From contig CM044310.1 in the NCBI GenBank assembly GCA_024291935.2, positions 82,148,713 through 82,212,712 on the forward strand: a DNA stretch of 64,000 nucleotides, read 5' to 3'. The stretch is from Okapia johnstoni. Lineage: Eukaryota; Chordata; Mammalia; Artiodactyla; Giraffidae. This document shows, piece after piece, positions 24,282 to 36,200 of this stretch. Position numbers and translations under genes: made by a program. How positions within the stretch are numbered: the stretch's first letter is position 1; every line of letters begins with the position of its first letter. The notes under the pieces were generated by a model, which saw nothing but the letters and a program-made list of their open reading frames with translations, searched no databases and had not been told where the DNA came from.

Positions 24282-27200
24282 GTGAGTGGGGCCAGCCCAT
24301 GGGTGCTGGGGGCTTCCCTGGGGTCCAGGTCTTGGCTCTGATGGTCTGTACTTGTGAGGCCTTGGGCATGTCATTATCTTCTTTAAGCCTGAGATTCTGC
24401 ATCTGTAAAGTGTTATGGAGCATATTTAGGCTGGAGGAAGACACATTGTTTTATTTTAAGTTTTAGGTCTGGGGTGGTTTTAGATGGTACGTTAATTTGG
24501 GCAAATAAATGACCGTCACTTTTCTCCACAGTGGACTTTGATTCTGTTGAAGGCCTGGGTCAGGGAGGGCCGGTGTGTCTCTGCTTCCACTTCCGGTACC
24601 AAGGCAGACATCATGAATCAATCCCAGCACTCGTGCTCAGGGAGCCTGGCTGTGGTCTCAGAGTCCTTCTCAGCGCAACTGTCCAGGCAGACACTACGGC
24701 CATGAGCTGCGTGTGGCTGTTGAGCACTTGAAATAGGGCTAATATGTCTAAAGAACTGAATTTTCAATTTTATTTCATTTTCATTTATTTTTATGTTTTG
24801 GCTGTGGCATGTGGGATCTTAGTGCCCCAACCAGGGATCGAACCTGCGCTCCCTGTGGAGTGCAGAGTCTTAGCCACTGGACAACCAGGGAAGTCCCTTA
24901 AATTTACTTTTAATTAGTGGAAATTTAATTTCGAATAGCCACAAGTGGCTAGTGGTTGCAGTATAGAACAGTAAAGTTCTAGGAGAAAACGTCAGAGACT
25001 AAAGGGTATTAATAGAGTGGTATGAATAAGGTAAGGTGGCCAGCACCCAGTAGGTGCTCCATCAGTGCTGTCTGTGTCTCTGTGGGTATAAACTCAGGGG
25101 ACGTTTGTTTGGTCACTCGGCAGCTAGTTACAGAGTACCCTCTGTGGGCCTGCCCCCAGATCAGTCTCTGCTCGTCTTGCTTAGGGGCCTGTGGGGGATG
25201 CCAGGTGCCAGCCAGCTGTGCATGTCTTCCCTGTTACCCTCCTCCCCACAGGGCGCACTTCTGCTCCTTTCCTTCACTCCTCCCCGTCTCGGATGCCCTT
25301 GGTCATCATTTCCTCATAAAGATCCTTTCCTTCTTTTAAGAGGAGTTAGGAGCAGTGGCACCACCACCGCCCCCCCCCCCCCCCCCCCCCCCGAGGCTTT
25401 CCACAGCTTAGCTTCTGTGTGCTTATACCTGTGCCTGCAGGTGTGCACAGACTCCCTGTAGGGGAGAGGGAGTGGGGAGTAAGAACATCCCAGGGCTGGG
25501 CTGGGGAGGGTGCTTAGGGCAACTGGGGAAAGGTGGTGGTGCAGGCACCCCCAGCCGAGGCAACAGTGCCAAGCCTGAGGTGACACAGAGCCTGATGTCT
25601 AGAGGGAGGAAGGGCACCGCCCACAAGGAGTGAGCCACTGATGACCTCGCTAAGGCAAGGTGGCCAGGGTAACCTGGCAGGCTTTCTGGAGGAAGTGACA
25701 CCCTGCTGGATAGCCGTGGCATTTCGGTGCGCGTCTGCCCTGGCCAGGACCCCTCCAGACACCGGGCCGTCCTGGGGACGGCGTTCTTCACGCTCGCTGT
25801 GTTTGTGGTCCTCTACGCGCTGGTGTACATTGAGTGCCTCGACCGGCGGGGGCTCCGGGCTTTGGCGCTGCTCATCTGGGCCTGCCTTGTGACGCTGGGC
25901 TACGTGCTGGTGTTTGACTCGCCGAGGAAGGACACCTGTGCCTGGGAGCAGGTAAGAGGGCAGGGGACCCTGGTGCCCCTGGGGGTTGGGTGCTCTTGGC
26001 AGCTCCTGCACTCCCTGGGCCTCAGGTCCGTCTGGGAGGCTGGACAGCACTGGGTGTACCAGCCACGGGCCCTCCCCTCTCTCCGGGCTGTGGTTCTGTG
26101 ACTGAGAATGGGCCCTGGGATTGTCTGGTTCTCTCAGTTCTGCACGGATGAGATGGGGATGAGGTGGGAGGAGGGCCCATCTGAATGTCTAGCCACCACG
26201 TTTCTGGAAATGACACATCTCCAATCAAAGAGGCAAAGAGGCCCGAATTGGCTCAGGTGGCAGGAAAGGCCCGGGGTCAGTCTGGGGCTTCAGCAGGCTG
26301 GCCAGATCCTGTTTCCTTTCAGCTCTGCTTTCCTGTCATGCCATCCCCAGCTCAGGACACAGACGGCTGCAGTGCCTCCAGGCTGCCGTCCACCAGCCTG
26401 CCCCGGCCAGCTGAAATAGGGAGCCCTTTCTCAGCCAACTTGAGTCACGCTGGCTGGCCTGGGTCATGTGCCTAGCCCTGGATGGTCATTGTCATCAGGG
26501 ACTGGCCCCAATCTGACCACTGGGGCTGGGGTCATGGGAGCCATGCATGGAAGCGTGGGGATAGGCACTGCTCCCCAAAGGGCGGGAGCAGGCAGGCCAG
26601 CTCTGAGAGTGGATGGGGTGGGTGGGCCTGCGCTGCTGGAGGGGGCAGGTGAACGGGCCCTGCCCAGCCTTCCAGTAGTTACCGTTTTTGCAGAGGAAGA
26701 GCTGGGGACAGCCGGCACCAGGCAAGGGCTCCCTGGGCCCCAAGGGCAGTGGAGGCTCAGGCTGGGTAGGCTCGGCCTTGGCCTCAGGCCCTGAATCAGC
26801 TCGTAGGACGTGCTGCTGGCTGGGTAGGTTTTTGACTTTTTCTTGTTCTCGCATGTGTCTGCTGCTGCTTCTCACCACACAAGGTGGGGGAAGAGGTCAG
26901 CCTGAGGGCAGAGGGCCCCAGGACCCTGGGCTGGCCGCTGGAGACCCAGCGTTCGGGCTTCAGGGGCCCCATTAGCCGAGCGAAGCTGGGTGGGCGTGGC
27001 GGGGCGGCCGCGCTCATGACATGCTGTGTACAGGTGCCCTTCTTCCTGTTCGTGGTCTTCGTGGTGTACACGCTGCTGCCCTTCAGCACGTGGGGGGCCG
27101 TCATGGCCGGACTCGTCTCCAGCACCTCCCACCTCCTGGTGCTCGCCATTCTGGTGGGAGCCTTCACCAGCCCCAGTGTCCATGTGGGGCTGCAGGTGAG

Positions 27201-30200
27201 GGGCGCAGGGGTTTGGGCGCGGGGCCAGCTAAGCCTCGGGTGGGGCTGTGGTTCGGGCTAAGGGTAGCTGAGGCTGGTGTGGGCGAGTTGGAGGCCTTGG
27301 AGACAGAGGTTTGCTGGCAGGAGGCCTCCAGGCCAGGCTTTATCCCAGTCGGCAGGTTCCCTGCCCTGCAGCCTTTGCTTTGCTGGCCTGGGGTACCCGA
27401 GGGTTCAGCCTCTCCCTCCAGCCCTAACCTTTGGGGTCCGTCCTGGGTCCAGTGTGCTGTGCTGGGTGAGACCCTGTTCAGAGGTTTCATCTCCTCATGT
27501 CGGAGCCCCACTGGACAGGGTTGGACACCCTGTCTTGTCTTCGTGTTGAGTGATTATGAATGGTCAGTGGGGATGGACATTTGTGTTTTCGGTTTGGGAG
27601 GTGAAGGCCAGAGCTCCGGGCAGCCAACCAGGTGTCGTGCCTTCCGTGACTGTCCTTGGTGCTCCCCTGGGCTCTGTGAGGAGACATGCTCCTGCCTCTG
27701 TTTTAGTGGCTCTGGGTCCTGAGCCCTCCGCACCAGGGGATGCCCCGAGGATGCGGACACAGGCCTGAGTCCTGTCCTGCAGTCACAGCAACTCACTTAG
27801 GGGCCAGCCCCTGTCCAGGCCTCAGTTTCCCTGCCTGCACCCCCTGGGAGGCCAGGGATCGGGCAGAGGGTCCCAGCACCAGTCCGCCAAGGGGGCCGGT
27901 GTCCTGGGGGCATGGGCCAGGCCTGATGCCGAGCCTGCTGTGGCCCACCCACAGCTGCTGGCCATTGCGGTGGTCTTTGTGTGCGGGAACCTCACGGGCG
28001 CCTTCCACAAGCACCACATGCAGGACGCTTCCCACGACCTCTTCACCTACACCGTGAAGTGCATCCAGATTCGGCGTAAGCTGCGCATCGAGAAGCGCCA
28101 GCAGGTAGGGACCTGCCGCCCCCTGGAGCCTCTGCCCCTCGTCCCCCTGCCGTTCCTCAGGCCCCACGCCCTGAGTCCTTTCTCTGATGATGTGCTTGGC
28201 GTGTACGCGGGGCACCTGACCGGACGCCTGTGCCAGCGTCCCCTGGGGGGCTGCTGGGCCACGGGAGGTGTGTGCCCGCGGGTTGGCGGAGGACGTGCAC
28301 CAGCTGCCAGGGGGGCACAGGGCGCAGAGGGGACGGAGGCCTGATGCCGCCCTGCTCATGCCCACACTCCAGGAGAACCTGCTGCTGTCCGTGCTGCCCG
28401 CCCACATCTCCATGGGCATGAAGCTGGCCATCATCGAGCGGCTCAAGGAGCGCGGGGACCGCCGTTACCTGCCCGACAACAACTTCCACAACCTCTACGT
28501 CAAGAGGCACCAGAATGTCAGGTGGGTGGCCAGCGGGCCCGTGTGCTCCAGAGTCTCCCGGGGAGCCCCCTACCCTCCTACCTGGAGGCCCAGGCAGGCC
28601 CCAGCCCACACGGCGACTGGGGCGAGGTAAATCCAGACCTCTCCCTGGGCCTCAGTCTCCCCGCTTGCTGCCCCAGAGAGTGAGGTTGGATTACATGGGT
28701 ACTGGAGGAAATCCTCTCCCCACTAAAATGGTCAAACTCTGTGCACGGTTGTGACTGCAGGGAAGGAAGGGGTCATTTGCTGGTGATTCTCCACGGGGCA
28801 CAGGATTCCCCCAAAGGAGGTGAAGCCCCCCTCAGGTGACTGCTAGTGGCCACCCAGCCCTAACACCTGATTTTGACAGACTTGAAGGGCCTGCAGAATC
28901 TTACTCGACGGCGCTGCCCTGAGTGACGTGTAGATGCAGGTGCTGTGAGCTCCACTCTGGCCCTCTGCCTGTAGCTCAGCCTTACCCCCGAGGCTGCCCG
29001 CAGCCTCTGTCTGGGCTGCGGATGGTCCAGAATCACAGGCTTGGGAGCTGGGAGATCTGGTGCAAAATGCAGCTCTGGCTTCCCAGCGCGTCTTCACCTC
29101 CCTGGGCCTCAGTTTGCTCATCTGCAGAATGGGTGTTCTACAAAGGCAGTGTGAGGATGAGAGCTGTGAAGGCACTGGTTGTGGAGCTCGGCTGGAGGGA
29201 GTGTCCAGTCACTTCTTTGTTGTTGTTCGTCCAGTCACTTCTTTGTTGTTGTTGTTGTTCAGTTGCTCAGTCATGTCCAACTCTTTGAGACTCCATGGAC
29301 TTCAGCACACCAGGCTTCCCTGTCCTTTACTATCTTCCGGAGCTTGCTCAAACTCATGGCCATTGAGTCAGCAGTGCTGTCCAACCATCTCATCCCCTGT
29401 AGCCCCTTTCTCCTCCTGCCCTCAGTCTTTCCCAGCATCAGGGTCTTTTCCAATGAGTCAGCTCTTTGCATCAGGTGGTCAAAGTATTGAAGCTTCAGCT
29501 TCAGCATCAGTCCTTCCAATGACTAGTCAGGGTTGATTTCCTTTAGGATTGACTGGTTTGATCTCCTTGCTGTCCAAGGGACTCTTAAGAGTTCAGTTCA
29601 GTTCAGTCGCTCAGTCGTGTCCGACTCTTTGCGACCCCATGAATTGCAGCACGCCAGGCCTCCCTGTCCATCACCAACTCCCGGAGTCTACCCAAACCCA
29701 TGTCCATCGAGTCGGTGGTGCCAACCAACCATCTCATCCTCTGTTGTCCCCTTCTCCTCCTGCCCCCAATCCTACCCAGCATTAGGGTCTTTTCCAATGA
29801 GTCAACTCTTCACATGAGGTGGCCAAAGTATTGGAGTTTCAGCTTCAACATCAGTCCTTCCAATGAACACCCAGGATTGATCTCTTTTAGGATGGATTGA
29901 TTGGATCTCCTTGCAGTCCAAGGGACTCTCAAGAGTCTTCTCCAACACCACAGTTCAAAAGCATCAATTCTGCGGTTCTCAGCTTTCTTCACCGTCCAAC
30001 TCTCACATCCATACATGACCATTGGAAAAACCATAGCCTTGACTAGACGGACTTTTGTTGGCAAAGTAATGTCTCTGCTTTTAAATATACTATCTAGGTT
30101 GGCCATAACCTTCCTTCCAAAAATAAGCGTCTTTTAATTTCATGGCTGCAATCACCATCAGCAGTGATTTTGGAGCCCCAAAAAATAAAGTCTGACACTG

Positions 30201-33200
30201 TTTCCCCATCTATTTCCCATGAAGTGATGGGACCAGATGCCATGATCTTAGTTTTCTGAACGTTGAGTTTAAGCCAACTTTTTCACTCTCCTCTTTCACT
30301 TTCATCAAGAAGTTCTTTAGTTCTTCTTCACTTTCTGCCATAAGGGTGGTGTCATCTGCATATCTGAGGTTATTGATATTTCTCCCGGCAATCTTGATTC
30401 CAGCTTGTGTTTCTTCCAGCCCAGCGTTTCTCATGATGTACTCTGCATATAAGTTAAATGAGCAGGGTGACAATATACAGCCTTGACGTACTTCTTTTCC
30501 TATTTGGAACCAGTCTGTTGTTCCATGTCCAGTTCTAACTGTTGCTTCCTGACCTGAATACAGGTTTCTCAAGAGACAGGTCATTTGGTCTGGTATTCCC
30601 ATCTCTTTCAGAATTTTCCACAGTTTATTGTGAACCACACAGTCAAAGGCTTTGGCATAGTCAATAAAGCAGAAATAGATGTTTTTCTGGAACTCTCTTG
30701 CTTTTTCGATGATCCAGCGGATATTGGCAGTTTGATCTCCGGTTCCTCTGCCTTTTCTAAAACCAACTTGAATATCTGAAAGTTCACGGTTCATGTATTG
30801 CTGAAGCCTGGCTTGGAGAATTTTGAGCATTACTTTACTAGCTTGTGAGATGAGTGCAACTGTGCAGTAGTTTGCACATTCTTTGGCATTGCCTTTCTTT
30901 GGGATTGGAACGAAAACTGACCTTTTCCAGTCCTGTGGCCACTGCTGAGTTTTCCAAATTTGCTGGCATATCGAGTGCAGCACTTTCACAGCATCATCCT
31001 TCAGGATTTGAAATAGCTCAACTGGAATCCCATCACCTCCACTAGCTTTGTTCGTAGTGATGCTTTCTAAGGCCCACTTGACTTCACATTCCAGGATGTC
31101 GGGCTCTAGGTGAGTGATCACACCATCATGATTATCTGGGTCGTGAAGATAGATCTTTTTTGTACAGTTCTTCTGTGTATTCTTGCCACCTCTTCTTAAT
31201 ATCTTCTGCTTCTGTTAGGTCCATACCATTTCTGTCCTTTATCGAGCCCATCTTTGCATGAAATGTTCCTTTGGTATCTCTAATTTTCTTGAAGAGATCT
31301 CTAATTTTTCCCAATCTGTTGTTTTCTTCTATTTCTTTGCATTGATCGCTGAGGAAGGCTTTTTTATCTCTCCTTGCTATTCTTTGGAACTCTGCATTCA
31401 GATGGGAATATCTTTCCTTTTCTCCTTTGCTTTTTGCTTCTCTTCTCTTCCTAGCTATCTGTAAGGCCTCCTCAGACAGCCATCTTGCTTTTTTTATTTC
31501 TTTTCCATGGGGATTGTTTTGATCCCTGTCTCCTGTACAATGTCACGAACCTCTGTCCATAGTTCCTCAGGCACTCTGCCTATCAGATCTAGTCCCTTAA
31601 ATCTATTTGTCACTTCTACTGTATACTCATAAGGGATTTGATCTAGGTCATACCTTAATGGACTAGTGGTTTCCCCTACTTTCTTCAATTTAAGTCTGAA
31701 TTTGGCAATAAGCAGTTCATGATCTGAGCCACAGTCTGCTCCCGGTCTTGTTTTTTGCTGACTGTATAGAGCTTCTCCATCTTTGGCTGCAAAGAATATA
31801 ATCAATCTGATTTCGGTGTTGACCATCTGGTGATGTCCACATGTAGAGTCTTCTCTTGTGTTGTTGGAAGAGGGTGTTTGCTATTACCAGTGCGTTCTCT
31901 TGGCAAAACTGTATTAGCCTTTGCCCTGCTTCATTCTGTACTCCAAGGCCAAATTTGCCTGTTACACCAGGTGTTTCTTGACTTCCTACTTTTGCATTCC
32001 AGTCCCCTATAATGAAAAGGACATCTTTTTTGGGTGTTAGTTCTAGAAGGTCTTGTAGATCTTCATAGAACTGTTCAACTTCAGCTTCTTCAGCGTTACT
32101 GGTAGCTAGCTGCATCTTAACCAAGGTTTTAGTTTCGAAGTCTGGAGAAATCAGGTGTGGGGAGGGTGAGAAGTTCCCAGGGGCCCAAGAATCCGCCCGT
32201 GAGGGTAAAGTTGAGTCATCTGTGGTGAGGGCTCTAAAGGGCCCAGGGCCTCCAGAGGGTCTTGCAGACTGGAGCTTGCTCCGTTTGGCTCTGGTTTGAA
32301 GCCTCTGGAACTTTAATTTGTCTTTATGACCAGGAGCTTCTCTCCCGTCCCTGTGGAGGTGGAGGGCTTGCAGGGGTAACTGAGTACAGGGCTGGCAGAT
32401 ATTTGGGGGCTTTTGGCCCTGACCCTTCTCTCATCCCACTCCCAGCATCCTCTACGCTGACATCGTGGGCTTCACACGGCTGGCCAGTGACTGCTCCCCC
32501 AAAGAGCTGGTGGTGGTGCTGAATGAGCTCTTTGGCAAGTTTGACCAGATCGCCAAGGTGAGCGCGCTGCCTCTGTTCTTCCAGCAGTGAAGTCAGGAAC
32601 ACCTCCCGCTGCACCCACGGGGCATCCTGTGTCCAGTGCTATGTGGAGACGGGCACAGGGAGGCCTGGGTTGAATTTCAGCATCCAGTCAGCAAATGCTT
32701 CTGAGTGCCCCATGGTCTGAGTGGAGGCTGAGCCAGGATCCTGTCCCCCAGAGTGTGTCAGTACACGCTGGGGAAGGCACTGGGCTTCCTGAGCTCAGAG
32801 GAAGGCTGCCTGGAGGAGCAGGGGGCTCTGTCTCACTATACGAGGGCGACAGTCTCTGCCTCACTTGGGAGCCTCACTGGGGAATGCCAGGTCTTACCCA
32901 GAATCTACCTTTTGACAGTATCCTGGGTGAAGAGCCTGCACATTAAAGTATGAGAAACCTAAAAAGAAACCCGAAGAGAAAAGGAAACAGTGTTATGGGC
33001 AGAGGGAACCAAATGTGCAAAAGCCTAGAGTAGAAAGAGAGCTTTGTGTGCCCTACATGTGGAAAGCAGCTCCGTGTCAGTGGACAGAGTGTGTTCATGG
33101 GGGCACATGGTCACAGGGTCAGACATGCAGGGACTTGACAGCTGAGGTGAGGAGTGGGCCTTGACCAGAGGACCCCTGAGGATGCTTAGCAGGTGTCAAA

Positions 33201-36200
33201 CCCGGAGGGCATTGGGCAAGGGGAGTCTCCAGGATACAGACAAGGCATGAGGGGTCTGGAGACTGAATAGGGCTGAGCCAGGACCTCACTGTTTTCTCTT
33301 CATGAGCAGATCCCAGTATGTGTGTTCCAGGGGAGAGGGTTGTGAAGGAGCCTCAGTTCTTCATTAATTTAGCACATGGTCTAAATCAGCTAAGGGTCAG
33401 CCCTGGGCTCGCATGGGGCCTTAGGCTGCCCTCAAGTAGCTCCCGGCCTGCATGCTGCCTGGTTGGAAGAGGGACACAGAGGGTGGGACTGGGGAGTGCC
33501 TAGCCCAGCCTCAGGTGGTCAGGAAGGCTTCCTGGAAGTGGTGGCCACTGAGTAGAGACTCAGGTGTAAGATTTAGCGCAGTGGCTCTCCATCCTGGCTA
33601 CATGTTTTAATCACCTGGAAAGTTTAAATGAAACACCAATACCCATGCCCACACCCCTGGGAGTTTTTAAGAGCCTCCTGGGTGACTCCATGGGCAGAGA
33701 ATCAGTGGTTTAGAGTTTGATGGGAGGCAAGTTCTGGCCTCACACTTAGGAAGAGCTGCTCATTCTTGGGAGAGACTGCCTCACCAGGAGTGGGCAGTGG
33801 GTGCCATCTCAGGGGATGAGCTTCCCATCACAGGAGGTAATCAAGCTACAGTTGGAGACTACTGGCCAGGGGTGCTCTGGAGAACTGTCTTCCTGGGTCC
33901 TGTTGAATGAGTGACTCTGAAGGCTTGTCTAGCTGGGAGCCTTTCTTCAGGAGCTTCCATCTTTCATGATTTTCCCTGAACCAGCAGGTGGGTTTCCCAG
34001 AGGTTGGAGGCCACAGCTGGCTCTTTCCCTGCCACAAAGCCAAGGCCTTGCCCTTGCCTTCTTGGGCACAGCCCGCCCTCCGTGGCAGGCCCATGACGGA
34101 GCCCTACTGTACAGATGAGAAGAGGGAGGCCACAGCAGGTGCCAGTCTTCAGGCCACAGCATCCAGTCCCTGGGCAGATGCAGCAGGCAGGGCTGGCTGC
34201 AGCCTATTGTCCCCGCAGCCACCAGATCCCAGAACGGTAACCTCCTGCTGAGAGCCAGGGCCTGCTCTCAGGGGTTTCTGCGTTGCCTCTGGGCTCAGCC
34301 ACTTCCGCCCCCAGCACACTCACCCGGCTCCTCCACTTGAAAGTGTCAGAGGCAGTGGGAGGAGCAGGCGGGGGAGTGTGGCCTCCTGACAGTGGGGCTG
34401 GATCCAGCCTGGGATCCTGCGCCTGGCCTTGGAGGAGATAAGGGCGGCGGCGCCCTGAGCCATGCCTGGGTGTCCTGGCCCTCGCCAAGCTTCTGCTTTC
34501 TAGGAAAGCGGTGTCCTCACCCAGCTCCTTAGACTGCACAGAGCTCAGCGTGTGCCAGACGGGGTGTCCCGGCGGGAAGCGGCAGACACACACACACAGA
34601 GGGGTCCTTGGAGGGCGGGCTTAGGAAGGGGACTGCAAGTAGGGTACCCCAAGGGAGGGATGGTGCCTGGCCTGGTCATAGACACTGGGTTACCCCCCCA
34701 GGCCTGGGGGGCGTGCCAGGGAGTGGGCACTGGGTCTGGAGACGGAGGGTATTCTGGTTCTAGGAACCAGCCCTTTGGGACCCTGCAGGAGGGAGCCAGG
34801 GCAGGGCTTCCTGGTGGAGTCTCTGTAAATAAAGCATGCAGTTGAGGTGCAGCGTGCAGCCCAGGGGGCAGCTCCTCCTTCCTGTTCTTCCAGCCCCCAC
34901 CTGTAGGCCTTGGTATGTGTGGCCCCCTTTGCTCAGGGCTTATGGAGGTCAAGTGCTGCAGCACCACCTCGGATGGGACCTCAGACAGCCTGCCTGGCCT
35001 CCCCTTCCCCTCCAAGAGCATTCTCCTCCATGACTCTACCTTCTCTCCCCAGGCCCATCTTTCCTCTCTGCTCTCTGCCCACTCCCCAAACCCTGTGTCC
35101 CTGGCAGCTTAGCTGTCTCCTTGGTTACCTTTGACACCTACTGACCCTGAAGCTTATGGCTCCTGTTGCCTCTCTCTTCTCACCCCCTCCATCCGCACAG
35201 ACTGCTGTGCTGTGTCTCCAAAAGCTTCATGGCCTCAGGGCCTTTGCACAGTCTGCTTCCCTCTGCCCAGGATGCTCTTCCTCCAACTCCCGATAGGGCT
35301 TGCTCCCTCGGCTCCTTTAGGACCTTTCTCGAAATTACTTTCACTGGGAGGCCTTCTCTGGCCTCCTGGAATCTTCCTCTTCCTTCTCATTCTTCATTTT
35401 TTTCCCCTCATTTTTTTCCTTAGCACTTATCATCATGGGTGTCTATTGATTGTATTTATCTAGTTTAGTGTCCAGCCCTACCTCTGGCTGCAGGGTTGTT
35501 TTCTGTTTTGCTCACTGCTGTGTCCCAGTGTCTGGGGCAGGGCAGGGGACTCATTAGAAGCTCAAACAGTGCATGGGTGAATGAAACCAAAGGTAGCAGC
35601 TCCCTAGAGGCACTCAGGTGGCTGCCCTTCATAACCCTTGATTTCATCCTTGACACCTGCTTAGGGTTCCTCCTACAGAGCTCCTGTGTCCCCAGTCCTT
35701 TTGCCAGGCCCAGAAGCAGCTGCTGGTGTTTGGTGCCCCGGGGGAAAAGTCCTCTGGCTGGAAAAGAGCCTGGCTGACTCTGGAGGGTGTGGGGAGGTGG
35801 ATGACAGGCCTGCTCCCTGGCCCCTGGGCCATCCGTGGACCAGGCTTCTCCCTTGCCTTACAGGCCAATGAGTGCATGCGGATTAAGATCCTTGGTGATT
35901 GCTACTACTGCGTGTCTGGCTTGCCTGTGTCCCTGCCCAACCACGCTCGCAACTGTGTGAAGATGGGGCTGGACATGTGTGAGGCCATCAAGTAGGTAAC
36001 ACGGGCAGGTCCAGGGCCCGGGGGCTTATCCCCACGACGGACCCTTCCTGCTCGTCAAGGCATGGTGGGGAACACGTTGTCCCCACTTTGCAGATGAGGA
36101 AACTGAGGCTGCAAGGGTGCAGGAGGCTTACCTGGACCACTCAGCAGTGTGTTTACATCCCTCCCTCTGGGCCCCACTGGAACTCTGAATTGCAGAGAGC

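Noticed and set aside
29593..32126. Possible host gene encoding a reverse transcriptase
   Set aside because: The sequence is a BovB retrotransposon with frame breaks and a missing 5' end.
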